44,360 bases of DNA from Sulfuricurvum sp. (GTDB lineage Bacteria > Campylobacterota > Campylobacteria > Campylobacterales > Sulfurimonadaceae): positions 1-44,360 of the forward strand of contig NZ_JAFLKV010000050.1 of NCBI RefSeq assembly GCF_019163035.1. Direction: 5' to 3'. Within the stretch, counting starts at the first letter, position 1. Every line of letters starts with the position of its first letter. The notes under the pieces are model-generated. The model was not told the origin of the DNA and ran no database searches. It saw only the letters and a list, made by a program, of their open reading frames with translations. Shown one piece after another: positions 29,176 through 38,928 of this stretch. A program made the translations under genes and the position numbers.

Positions 29176-30224
29176 TGAAAAAAAGTTTATTGTTACTCAT
29201 GATAGCAACGGCAGCAATGGCGCAGATCACGATCAGTGAAGCACAGATGAAAAAAATGGGTATTACGGTCGAACAAGTACGAATGATACAGTCGGAAGCG
29301 ATGGGACCTTTTATTGGAACATTCGATTACAGTGATAAAGGGGCAAAAAATTATAGTTTAAGTTCTGAAGCTACTGTGTCTGAATTAATGAAACAAATGG
29401 GGGATAATGTCAAAAAAGGGGAAGTGATTTGTACGATAGCCTCATCTGAGTTACTTGCGAGCAGTTATGAGCTCAATGACCTTCGAAATCGTCTTAGATT
29501 AGCCCAAGAATATGCGCAAAAAGATCATACTCTCTACAAAGATGGAGTGATTTCATTACGAGAATCACAAAAGAGTAGTTTAGACGTGATGAGTTTAAAA
29601 TCTAAAGTAGCTGAAATTGAGAATCGTTTTATCTTTTCAGGTGCAGATATTCGCCCAAAAAATGGAATGATGTTTACCATACGGGCACGTCAAAGTGGCA
29701 TTTTGGCACACGCACCGCTCAAAGCGGGAGAAAAGGTTGAACCATTTGTCCCTTATCTGAAGATTGTCAGCGGCAATGCACTGAGTGCATATATTAAAAT
29801 CCCCCCTAAAATGATTGGTAGTATCTATAAAGGGGCATTGGTAAGTGATAAGACAGGAGTAGAAGCAGGACGGATCACGGCGATATCCTCTTCTGTTGAT
29901 GTCATGAATAATTCAGCTACTGCAATAGCTGTTTTAAATTCAAACAATCATTATCGGGCAGGAACATCAGGGGAATTTTATATCGCTTCTGTTCAAATGG
30001 ATAAATGGATGTTATTGCCTCGATCTTCCGTTACAAAATACAAGAAAAATGATATCTGTTTCATTAAGACAGCAGGTGGTTTCAAGGCTCAACCAATTCA
30101 AATTCAAAAAATTTACAAAGAACACATAGCTGTCAAATCTGAGGGCTTAAATGCGACATCAATGGTTGCAAGCGACGGGATCATTACCCTCAAAGGTGCG
30201 TTAAGCGGATTGGGATTTGAATAA
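29169..30224 (+). CDS. RND efflux periplasmic adaptor (CusB/CzcB-like)
   Basis: Lipoyl-like and barrel-sandwich segments (VSELMKQMGDNVKKGEVICTIASSELLAS; ARQSGILAHAPLKAGEKVEP). Confidence 0.88.
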   Translation: MVMKKSLLLLMIATAAMAQITISEAQMKKMGITVEQVRMIQSEAMGPFIGTFDYSDKGAKNYSLSSEATVSELMKQMGDNVKKGEVICTIASSELLASSYELNDLRNRLRLAQEYAQKDHTLYKDGVISLRESQKSSLDVMSLKSKVAEIENRFIFSGADIRPKNGMMFTIRARQSGILAHAPLKAGEKVEPFVPYLKIVSGNALSAYIKIPPKMIGSIYKGALVSDKTGVEAGRITAISSSVDVMNNSATAIAVLNSNNHYRAGTSGEFYIASVQMDKWMLLPRSSVTKYKKNDICFIKTAGGFKAQPIQIQKIYKEHIAVKSEGLNATSMVASDGIITLKGALSGLGFE

Positions 30225-33200
30225 TGCTTAATTCTATTATTGAATTTTCACTCAAACAACGTCTTATTGTTATTCTCCTCTCTTTAGCGTTATTTGGGTA
30301 TGGCGTTTACTCTTTTTATAAAATACCGATTGATGCTTTTCCTGACATTTCATCGACACAGGTTAAAATTATTTTGAAAGCACCGGGAATGACACCGGAA
30401 GAGGTTGAAAACCGTGTGGTTAAGCCGCTGGAAGCAGAGCTTTTGGGACTTGAAAATCAAAAACTTCTCAAAAGTACTTCAAAATATGCTATTGCGGATA
30501 TTACGATTGACTTTGTTGATGGTAGCGATATTTATCGTGCCCGAGCACAGGTCTCTGAAAAACTTGCATCACTTTTGCCGACACTACCTAAAGGAGTTAA
30601 TGGGGGTATGGCACCTATTACTACCCCATTAGGCGAAGCTTTTATGTTTACAATTGAAGGGAATTTGAGTCAAAAAGAGAAACGTGAACTTCTTGATTTT
30701 GTTATTCGTCCGGTATTGCGAGGGGCAAAGGGTGTTGCCGATGTTAATGCGCTGGGCGGTGAAGCACGTGCTATCGTAGTGCAACCTGATTATACGGCAA
30801 TGCGAAATTTGGGAATACCTCTGAGTATGTTGCAGGAGACATTGGAAAAAAATCTTAAAAATGACGGGGCGGGACGGGTAGATACAAATGAAGAGAGCTA
30901 TTTGGTTAAAGTTCAAAGTGGTGTCAAAGATGCGAGTGAAATTGCCAATATCACGATCCATTCGCATAATGGACCGATTCGAGTAGGTGATTTTTGTGAA
31001 GTAAGAGATGATTCGAGAACACGCTTGGGATTTGTGACGAAAAATGGTGTGGGTGAAGCAACTGAAGGGCTTGTGCTAACACTTAAAGGGGCGAATGCTC
31101 AAGAGACTATTGCACAAATCAAAGAGAGACTTGATCAACTGAAACCAATGCTTCCAGCAGGTGTAAGTATTGTCCCTTTCTATGACCGAAGCAATTTGAT
31201 TGAGAAGGCTGTCGGTACAGTTTCCAAAGCCTTGATTGAAGCTATTGTATTAGTCATTATTCTTTTAATGGTTTTTTTAGGCGATGTACGTGCGGCGATT
31301 GCAGTGAGTGTAATTTTACCGTTTTCAATTGCAATTGCTTTTTTACTAATGAAATATTTTGGATTAAGTGCCAACTTAATGAGTTTGGGAGGATTGGCTA
31401 TAGCCATCGGTATGTTAGTCGATTCTGCTGTTGTCGTTGTTGAAAATTCCTTTGCAAAACTCAGCGAGAACGATACATCACTTCCGAAATTGCATCAGGT
31501 GTATCGTGCCACAAAAGAGGTAAGTACAGCAGTTTTCAGTGGTATTTTGATTATAGCGGTTGTATTTTTGCCGCTATTGACACTGGAAGGGCTAGAAGGA
31601 AAATTGTTTGCCCCGGTAGCAATGACTATCGTTTTTGCACTGTTTGGTTCACTTTTTCTATCTTTAACACTCATTCCGGTTGTTTGCTCTCTGATATTAA
31701 AAAATACTCCGCATAAAGAGACGTTTATAGGAAACTTTTTTACCCGTCTTTATGCACCAATGTTAGATTTTGCAATGAAACGTACAAAAGTGCTTTTTAG
31801 TGGAGCTATCGTATTTTTAATTGTGAGCTTTTCGTTGTTTGCTTTTGTGGGGAAAAGTTTTATGCCGACTTTGGATGAAGGTGATATTATTTTAGGAATT
31901 GAAACTCCTCCTTCCATTTCACTTGAAAAATCTAAAGAACTCAATCTTGCAATACAACGCACAATATTAGAAGATGTACCGGAGATTCAAACGATTGTTG
32001 CACGGACCGGATCCGATGAACTCGGACTTGACCCTATGGGGCTAAATCAAACGGACACGTTCATTACCTTAAAACCCGAAGAAGAGTGGGAAGCTAAAAA
32101 TAAAGAGGAAATCAAAAGTAAAATTCAAGAATCACTTAAAAATTTTCCGGGGATCAGTTTCAGTTTTACTCAACCGATTGAAATGCGAATCTCTGAGATG
32201 TTAACAGGTTCACGAGGTGATTTGGCGGTCAAGATTTATGGAAGTGATATTGATAAGCTGAATGAGCTCAGTCAAAATATCGCTGATACTCTTAATGGAA
32301 TCAATGGCTCATCCGAAGTATTTACGACACTTAATGAAGGGGTGAATTATCTTAGTGTAAAGCCGAATCGAACGGAATCTGCGAAAACAGGTGTTGATAC
32401 TGCTGAGCTCGAACTCTTTTTGAAAACAGCCTTGGAAGGAGTTACGATTGATGAACTTTCGATCGAAAACACTCGAATCCCGGTATTGATGCGATTTGAG
32501 AGTGAAATTTCACAGGATATGGAACTTTTTAAATCTCTTGAAATTCCGCTGATTGAAGGTTTCTCAGTTCCTATTTCCAGTGTTGCCCAAATTGAAACCA
32601 ATGAGGGAGCTTTGAAAGTAGATCGTGAAAACGGACAAAGATACAGTACGGTACGTGCTAATGTTGAGGGACGTGATTTGGTCGGATTTGTAGAAGAAGC
32701 CAAACAAAAAATCGATTCCAATGTCAAACTTCCTAAAGGATATAATATTGTGTATGGGGGACAGTTCGAAAATCAGCAGCGTGCAGCTGCTAAGCTAATG
32801 ACGGTTGTCCCGATCAGCATAGGGGTTATTTTTCTAATTCTTTTCTTTACGTTCCGTTCAGTGAGTTCTACAGCTCTTATTTTGCTCAATATTCCGTTTG
32901 CAGTAACTGGAGGTATCATCTCATTGTACTTCAGCGGAGAGTATCTCTCTGTTCCGGCATCTGTCGGATTTATTGCACTCTTTGGAATTGCAGTACTCAA
33001 CGGGGTTGTAATGGTCAGCTATTTCAATACCCTTTTGGGTAATGGTTATTCGATTGATGATGCAGTACAGGAGGGGGCACGTAGACGGCTTCGACCGGTT
33101 CTTATGACAGCCTTTATTGCTGCTTTAGGTCTTTTGCCGTTGCTGTTTGCCTCAGGAGTCGGGAGTGAAATACAAAAACCGCTGGCGATTGTTGTATTAG

Positions 33201-33280
33201 GAGGATTAGTGACATCTACTATTTTAACGCTTCTTATTTTGCCGCCTGCCTTTAAAATGATTTATAAAAGGGGAAAATAA
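30224..33280 (+). CDS. CusA/CzcA-family heavy-metal RND transporter
   Basis: 1018 aa; YSFYKIPIDAFPDISSTQVKI, GGLAIAIGMLVDSAVVVVENSF, GFIALFGIAVLNGVVMV. Confidence 0.96.
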   Translation: MLNSIIEFSLKQRLIVILLSLALFGYGVYSFYKIPIDAFPDISSTQVKIILKAPGMTPEEVENRVVKPLEAELLGLENQKLLKSTSKYAIADITIDFVDGSDIYRARAQVSEKLASLLPTLPKGVNGGMAPITTPLGEAFMFTIEGNLSQKEKRELLDFVIRPVLRGAKGVADVNALGGEARAIVVQPDYTAMRNLGIPLSMLQETLEKNLKNDGAGRVDTNEESYLVKVQSGVKDASEIANITIHSHNGPIRVGDFCEVRDDSRTRLGFVTKNGVGEATEGLVLTLKGANAQETIAQIKERLDQLKPMLPAGVSIVPFYDRSNLIEKAVGTVSKALIEAIVLVIILLMVFLGDVRAAIAVSVILPFSIAIAFLLMKYFGLSANLMSLGGLAIAIGMLVDSAVVVVENSFAKLSENDTSLPKLHQVYRATKEVSTAVFSGILIIAVVFLPLLTLEGLEGKLFAPVAMTIVFALFGSLFLSLTLIPVVCSLILKNTPHKETFIGNFFTRLYAPMLDFAMKRTKVLFSGAIVFLIVSFSLFAFVGKSFMPTLDEGDIILGIETPPSISLEKSKELNLAIQRTILEDVPEIQTIVARTGSDELGLDPMGLNQTDTFITLKPEEEWEAKNKEEIKSKIQESLKNFPGISFSFTQPIEMRISEMLTGSRGDLAVKIYGSDIDKLNELSQNIADTLNGINGSSEVFTTLNEGVNYLSVKPNRTESAKTGVDTAELELFLKTALEGVTIDELSIENTRIPVLMRFESEISQDMELFKSLEIPLIEGFSVPISSVAQIETNEGALKVDRENGQRYSTVRANVEGRDLVGFVEEAKQKIDSNVKLPKGYNIVYGGQFENQQRAAAKLMTVVPISIGVIFLILFFTFRSVSSTALILLNIPFAVTGGIISLYFSGEYLSVPASVGFIALFGIAVLNGVVMVSYFNTLLGNGYSIDDAVQEGARRRLRPVLMTAFIAALGLLPLLFASGVGSEIQKPLAIVVLGGLVTSTILTLLILPPAFKMIYKRGK

Positions 33281-33567
33281 TGTATTTAAACGGAATGGAT
33301 ATTTACTTTGAAATCACGAATAAAGACACATTAGTTGATTTGTTATTAGAAGAAGGATATGATGATTTTTATTTTTTCCCTTGTAAACGCTACAGTGCCG
33401 GAGCCTTTTTAGTAAGTGCCGAAGAGCAAGTCAGTGCAAGACGAGATTTTGGGCTGTTTCGTCTTTTTTTACATGAAGCAGAAGCTGTAGTCCTTTCTGC
33501 CGCTATAAAAAGAGAATTAAAAGATAAAACTATCAAAATATTTATGAATGGGTTAAAAGAGCTATAA
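33280..33567 (+). CDS. DUF3240-like protein
   Basis: 95 aa, typically follows CzcA/CusA genes; ...DFYFFPCKRYSAGAFLVSAEEQVSARRDFGLFRLFL. Confidence 0.75.
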   Translation: MYLNGMDIYFEITNKDTLVDLLLEEGYDDFYFFPCKRYSAGAFLVSAEEQVSARRDFGLFRLFLHEAEAVVLSAAIKRELKDKTIKIFMNGLKEL

Positions 33568-34215
33568 ATGCGAATATTGATTGCAGACGATGAAAAAGAG
33601 CTCTTGGAGTTGTTAAGGTACTCTTTGCAAAACGAGGGGTGGCTTGTTGATGCTGTGAGTGAACTAAATGAGGTAAAGAGTCACCTTGACGCATTCACTT
33701 ATGGGGTGATCATTTTGGATCGAACATTTCATGGTAAAGATAGTGTGAAAGAATTGATTCACTATGCCAAACAACAAAATCCATCACAGCCTATTCTGAT
33801 TCTAAGTGCACTGGGAAGCGTCGATGATAAGGTGCAAGGATTAGAATTCGGGGCAGACGATTATCTCGAAAAACCGTTTGATGTCAAAGAACTAAGAGCG
33901 CGCATCATTGCTCTTTCACGTCGCTTTTCACCAAAAATTTTACATCTTCAGGGTTTTGACTTTGATCTTGTTCGTCAAAGTATTCAAAAAGAGGGAACCG
34001 AGATTGTTCTTTCCAAAAACGAGCATACCTTACTGTTTTATCTTCTAAACCATAATTCTGTCGCTTCGCGTGACGAAATCATGGATGCACTTTACGATAA
34101 TCCTCAAAATGTTACTCCAAATGCTATTGATGAATTAGTAGGTCGTTTGCGTCGTAAGCTGCATCCATCGATAATTAAAACGATAAAAACGCGAGGTTAT
34201 CTCATTGAAATTTAA
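33568..34215 (+). CDS. OmpR-family response regulator
   Basis: MRILIADDEKELLELL, VIILDRTFHGKD, LEFGADDYLEKPFDVKELRARI, wHTH ending TIKTRGYLIEI. Confidence 0.95.
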   Translation: MRILIADDEKELLELLRYSLQNEGWLVDAVSELNEVKSHLDAFTYGVIILDRTFHGKDSVKELIHYAKQQNPSQPILILSALGSVDDKVQGLEFGADDYLEKPFDVKELRARIIALSRRFSPKILHLQGFDFDLVRQSIQKEGTEIVLSKNEHTLLFYLLNHNSVASRDEIMDALYDNPQNVTPNAIDELVGRLRRKLHPSIIKTIKTRGYLIEI

Positions 34216-35410
34216 GTGGGCAGAATCACTAAAGATCAAAATATCATTTGTCTTTTCAATGCTTATTGCTATCGCTTTCAGCCTCAATTGGATGGTAGCA
34301 TCGGAGACAATTAGGGGAGAGAAGGTTGCTGATTTAGAAAAAGTACTTAAACACGTTTTGGTTGAGAGTACAGAGGAATATATTCACTTTCCTTTGACAC
34401 CAAAAAGTGATTTGGCTTTTTTATATTCTATTCCACATACTGAGATGGTTTTAAAAGAATCAGAAGCAAGTCATCTTCAGTTTGTGATCACGAAAACCCC
34501 TTATTTTCGTCAGCAAACACAAATTGCAGTAGCACATCTTCTTTCTAATGGATATTACATTAATGCTATTAGTGATAGTGAAAAAGTTAATGTGTCTGTT
34601 CATAAATATGCCCACAAACTTCTCATACGCTATCTGTTTTCATTATTGGTTATTTTGCTGATCAGTATTTTTTTACTTGATTATTATATGAAGCCCTTAT
34701 CAATTTTAGCGCAAAAAACACGAGAGTGGAACAGCAAAGAACCGTTTGATTTTTCCCTTGATAATCCGGGCACGGAAATTGCCGAAGTATCGAAAGGATT
34801 TAGCATGCTCATTCACCGTTTGGAGGTTTTTCGTAGTAAAGAGGCAGAATTATTTAAAGAAGCAGCGCATGAGTTAAAAACCCCGTTGGCTTTGATGCGT
34901 TCACGTCTTGATGTATATCAGAACAATGTGAAGTATGAAAAACAAAAATTTACGGATGATTTAGGACATGATCTACAACGGTTAACAGCTGAACTTAAAA
35001 ATATACTATTTTTGGAAGGTTCTGATTTTGAAGAAGAAAGTATCGTTGATGTCGTTCAAACGGTCAAAAATCTGAAGACTAAAATGGGCATTTTGATTCA
35101 GCGTAAACAGTTAGTGTTGAAATTACCTAGGGAGAGCTTTTCGATTGTAGTCTCTGAAAAATTACTTTTAAAAGTCCTTAGTGCACTGCTTGAAAATGCG
35201 ATTACCTATGCCAACGAGAATACCATTGTAGAGATTGGATCCGATCCAACCATGAAAAAAATATGGATAGGTAATAGTATTGGTGCTGAAAAATACTTAT
35301 TCAGTTCCAAGATAGGGGAAAAAATTTTAAAAAGGTTGAGTCGAGAAATAGGATTTACGTATACTATTACACAGGACGAAGAGTATTTTCGAATCGAATT
35401 AGTATTTTAA
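34205..35410 (+). CDS. Sensor histidine kinase
   Basis: Two TM segments, HAMP, H-box FKEAAHELKTPLALMRSRLDV, N-box ENAITYANENT. Confidence 0.92.
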   Translation: MKFKWAESLKIKISFVFSMLIAIAFSLNWMVASETIRGEKVADLEKVLKHVLVESTEEYIHFPLTPKSDLAFLYSIPHTEMVLKESEASHLQFVITKTPYFRQQTQIAVAHLLSNGYYINAISDSEKVNVSVHKYAHKLLIRYLFSLLVILLISIFLLDYYMKPLSILAQKTREWNSKEPFDFSLDNPGTEIAEVSKGFSMLIHRLEVFRSKEAELFKEAAHELKTPLALMRSRLDVYQNNVKYEKQKFTDDLGHDLQRLTAELKNILFLEGSDFEEESIVDVVQTVKNLKTKMGILIQRKQLVLKLPRESFSIVVSEKLLLKVLSALLENAITYANENTIVEIGSDPTMKKIWIGNSIGAEKYLFSSKIGEKILKRLSREIGFTYTITQDEEYFRIELVF

Positions 35411-35928
35411 AATAGATAATCGGCAATAATCCTCACATTGGTCTCATCATACGCTTTGTTTTTATACAGCGATGTACTCTCACTGTCATAGTTGATGGTG
35501 GCTAAACGAGTTCGTAAACGAAATTCTTTGTACAGCTGATAGGTCGCATCGATGTTGCACTCGTTCGAATCGGGTCGATAGGTGAGGACTCCGCCGTAGG
35601 CTTCCGCGCGAGCATTTTCACGCTCTCCGTCGATTTGCAGATCGGTGTAGGTGATAAAGGCTCCCCATCCCATCTTTCTCATACCGTCCCCCCGTACCTA
35701 GTAAGCTTTGATCGCCGATACGGGTGTATAGAGCGATCAGGCTCCACTCACCCTTCGTTCTAGAGTGAGGGCAGTTCGGTCGATCCGAAGTTCGCGGTCT
35801 CCATCGTACCAAAAAGCACTGAGTTGGCTGCTCACTTTGCCGTCTTTGAAGATATCCTCCAACTCTTGTGCGGAGGATGAGGTGCTTAGAGCAATGCATC
35901 CAATAAGTAGAATGATTTTAGTTACCAT
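35407..35928 (-). pseudogene. Degraded outer-membrane porin-like gene (Campylobacterota/OprD-like beta barrel)
   Basis: N-terminal frame MVTKIILLIGCIALSTSSSAQELEDIFKDGKVSSQLSAFWYDGDRELRIDRTALTL; middle frame GEWSLIALYTRIGDQSLLGTGG; C-terminal frame GDGMRKMGWGAFITYTDLQ...YDETNVRIIADYLF. Three frames together resemble the ends of one porin with most of the barrel missing. Confidence 0.75.
35688..35693 (-). repeat. G6 homopolymer (C6 on + strand) at a frameshift
   Basis: Removing one G rejoins the middle and C-terminal frames: CTA GGT ACG GGG GAC GGT ATG AGA AAG ATG GGA TGG GGA. Confidence 0.7.
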
Positions 35929-35929
35929 T

Positions 35930-36391
35930 TTAATGAATCGGCACGTACGCAAAGTGTTCATTTTGTTTATCGATGAGACCGATCGTAGAACTTGGGGTTA
36001 GTTTCACAAAATCGTAGAGGGTGTTCTTATCGATTTTTTTGCTCTTCATTCCTGATTCACACATGATGAACTCCACTTCGTAATTTTTTGTCATTGCGGT
36101 GAGCCGTTTGCCGAGTTGATCGTGGGCTTTGATGAGGATTGTATCATTTTTATAAGGAGAATTTTTCAGATCGTTGATAAAAAATTTATAGGCATCACCA
36201 TGTATGACAACGGCGACATCGAGTTTTTCGAGGTTGTTCTCGTAATGGGTTTTGTTAAACGCGATACCGCTTAAAACTTTTTTTTCAATAGCTTCAATTT
36301 TTCCACTGGTGAGATCAAAAACCACTTTTTTAACCCCTTCTTCGGCAAATAGCATCCCACATAGTGCGAGCGTAAGGAATAATTTTTTCAT
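35930..36391 (-). CDS. DsrE-like periplasmic protein
   Basis: Signal peptide; VAVVIHGDAYKFFINDL...LIKAHDQLGKRLTAMTKNYEVEFIMCESGMKSKKI, DsrE/DsrF-like pattern. Confidence 0.75.
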   Translation of the reverse strand: MKKLFLTLALCGMLFAEEGVKKVVFDLTSGKIEAIEKKVLSGIAFNKTHYENNLEKLDVAVVIHGDAYKFFINDLKNSPYKNDTILIKAHDQLGKRLTAMTKNYEVEFIMCESGMKSKKIDKNTLYDFVKLTPSSTIGLIDKQNEHFAYVPIH

Positions 36392-36493
36392 TGATGAGCC
36401 TTTTCGTGAAATTAAAAAGGATTATAGATGAAGAGTGTAAAAATAACGAAAAAATCTCAATAAACTTAATCTTCAAATCGGTATAATCGACTC

Positions 36494-37405
36494 ATGAATA
36501 TCTGGTCATTTGATTTTGCGTGGGCATTTTTAGCGCTCCCTCCCATCCTCTATTGCCTGTACGCGTGCAAAATCATCCCCCAAAAGCGCTATTTTCCCCA
36601 TCTGCAATTTTTCGGCAATCCTAGTAAATGGCGAAATCTTGAGTGGTTGCTCAAAGCGCTTGCCGTGACATTGATGGTGGGGGCGTTGGCGACTCCCGTC
36701 GTGGTCGATTTTTCCGATCCGCGCAATCGTAACGGGATCGACATCGTCCTAAGCCTCGATGCCAGCGGGTCGATGAATGCCTCGGGATTTGGTAGTGATG
36801 AGAGCCGTGCTACACGATTTGAGATCGTCCAAAAAATTGCAAGCGATTTCGTCATGAAACGGCGTGAAGATAACGTCGGGGTGGTGGTGTTTGGGGATTT
36901 TGCCTTTATCGCGACCCCCGTGACCTATGAGAAAGAGATTATAGCCGAGATGATTGGCTACCTCAGTCACGGTATGGCGGGGCAAAATACCGCTATCGGC
37001 GAGGGGGTAGCGCAGGCGGTGAGAGCGCTCAAAGATTCCAAAGCCAAATCCAAAGTGATTATCCTCCTCACCGACGGAGAGCATAACAGCGGTGCGATCT
37101 CCCCCAAAGAGGCGGTAGCGATGGCGCAAAAAGCTAAGATAAAACTCTACACCATCGGGATCGGTGAAAAGGGGGAGTTTGATAGCAAACTTTTAGCCCA
37201 AATGGCGCGTGATGGCGGGGGGGAGTATTTTAGCGCGACCAATGAAAAGGAACTCAAAGCGGTGTATGATCAGATCGATACGCTGGAGCGCTCCCGCATT
37301 AAAAGTGCCGAGCACACCTTTTTTGAACACTATTTTCAGTACGCGGTGGCAGGGGCATTGCTCATTGTCCTGTGGTTAGGTTGGAGAAGGAGGGTCAAAG
37401 GATGA
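36494..37405 (+). CDS. BatA-like VWA-domain membrane protein
   Basis: MIDAS DIVLSLDASGSMNASG; LLTDGEHNSGAISP; flanking TM segments. Confidence 0.9.
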   Translation: MNIWSFDFAWAFLALPPILYCLYACKIIPQKRYFPHLQFFGNPSKWRNLEWLLKALAVTLMVGALATPVVVDFSDPRNRNGIDIVLSLDASGSMNASGFGSDESRATRFEIVQKIASDFVMKRREDNVGVVVFGDFAFIATPVTYEKEIIAEMIGYLSHGMAGQNTAIGEGVAQAVRALKDSKAKSKVIILLTDGEHNSGAISPKEAVAMAQKAKIKLYTIGIGEKGEFDSKLLAQMARDGGGEYFSATNEKELKAVYDQIDTLERSRIKSAEHTFFEHYFQYAVAGALLIVLWLGWRRRVKG

Positions 37406-38928
37406 GTTTGTTATCTCCGATGTGGCTATATGCTCTTATCCTCCTCCCCCTTTATCTCTGGGGGGCACGTTGCTATGGCTGGCATAAGCAATTTTGGCTT
37501 ACGCTGAGTGTCTTCTTTTTGATCCTCTCCCTCACCCGTCCCGTAATACCAGAAAAACCGATCAGCGTCGAAGAATCGGGAAGCGATGTGATCTTAGCCG
37601 TCGATGTGTCGTATTCGATGAGGGCGACCGACGTTGCACCCACACGTCTGGATGCGGCGAAGCAGGTTTTGAAACAAATCGTTGCACGTGATCGAAAAGA
37701 TCGCTTCGGGGTACTTGCCCATACGACGAGTGCGATTATCCTCTCCCCTCTGACTAAAGACACCGAACTTCTCGAACACCTCTTCGGCTCGCTCGATGAG
37801 TCGCAGATTATCACCAAAGGGACAGAGGTGATGAGTGCGTTGGAATTGGCGCGTAAAATGTCCCATGCACAGCACCCGTTGCTCGTCCTTTTTACCGACG
37901 GAGGAGATCAACTCTCGTATGAAAAAGAGTCTGCGTATGCCGAGGAAAAGGGTCTGAGGGTGTGTATCGTGATGCTTGCCACATCAGGTGGCAGCACTCT
38001 GCCTAGCGAAAACGGCTCGCTCAAAGATGAAGAGGGGCATATCGTCGTAAGTTCACGCAACGATGCGATTAATGCCGTCGCTGAACAAAGCGGGGGGAAA
38101 GTGATCGATGGCGCCGATGCGGACGCAGTGATCGAGTGGATCGAACGTGAACGGAGTGAAGATTTTGCAGGCGAATCTACAGTGACACGCTATGAAGAAC
38201 TTTTTTATTTTCCTCTGGTGCTGGCGTTGATCGCATTTGTACTGGCGTATACGAGTGTAGGGGAGAGGGTGAGTAAAGTTCTTATCCCTTTGCTCGCACT
38301 GGTAGGTATGAGTGCCCATGCGGGAGTACTCGATTATCCCTATCAAACCTTAGGAAAATATGAGTATTCTCATGGAAATTATGAACGTTCGGCTCAGTGG
38401 TATTATCATATCGATTCCCCACAGGGGAAGTTTAATCGTGCGGCTTCTCTTTACAAAGGGGGAAAATATGCCGAAGCACTGGCGGTGTATCGCCAGGTCC
38501 GATCCAATGATCCGATCTTCAAATCCAAAATCTTTTACAATATGGGTAACGCTCATATCCGCCTCAGCGAGTTTGAAAACGCTCGTCAAGCACTGCTCAA
38601 ATCGCTAACACTGCGCTATAGCCGCCAAGCCGATCAGAATCTAAAAGCGATTGCCATAGCGCAAGAGCAAAAATCGCTCAATGTCCGTAAAGAGAAAAAA
38701 GATCAATTCACCTCGGATGAGAACAAACCCACGGGTGAGGGGAAAAAAACCAAAGAGGGGGGAGCATCGAATATGCAAAGCGATATAGCCTCCTCCGGTG
38801 CGGGAGATGCAGGGAAAAAGGCGCAAGCAGATCCCCGTTTTTCTACGTCGCAGGGCAAAGCCGCTCTTAGTTCCAAACAGTATGAATTGATCAATCAAAG
38901 GAGTGTCCATGAAACGAAGCCTTGGTAG
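37402..38928 (+). CDS. BatB-like VWA protein fused to BatC-like TPR domain
   Basis: ATG at 37402 (MSLLSPMWLYALILLPLYL); DVILAVDVSYSMRATDVAPTRLDAAK; C-terminal TPR (ALAVYRQVRSNDPIFKSKIFYNMGNAHIRLSEFENARQALLKSL). Confidence 0.9.
   Translation: MSLLSPMWLYALILLPLYLWGARCYGWHKQFWLTLSVFFLILSLTRPVIPEKPISVEESGSDVILAVDVSYSMRATDVAPTRLDAAKQVLKQIVARDRKDRFGVLAHTTSAIILSPLTKDTELLEHLFGSLDESQIITKGTEVMSALELARKMSHAQHPLLVLFTDGGDQLSYEKESAYAEEKGLRVCIVMLATSGGSTLPSENGSLKDEEGHIVVSSRNDAINAVAEQSGGKVIDGADADAVIEWIERERSEDFAGESTVTRYEELFYFPLVLALIAFVLAYTSVGERVSKVLIPLLALVGMSAHAGVLDYPYQTLGKYEYSHGNYERSAQWYYHIDSPQGKFNRAASLYKGGKYAEALAVYRQVRSNDPIFKSKIFYNMGNAHIRLSEFENARQALLKSLTLRYSRQADQNLKAIAIAQEQKSLNVRKEKKDQFTSDENKPTGEGKKTKEGGASNMQSDIASSGAGDAGKKAQADPRFSTSQGKAALSSKQYELINQRSVHETKPW

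Noticed and set aside
35618-35899. 93-aa minus-strand ORF as an independent gene
   Set aside because: Only the middle part (GEWSLIALYTRIGDQSLLGTGG) is meaningful, as part of the porin pseudogene; the ends are out-of-frame.
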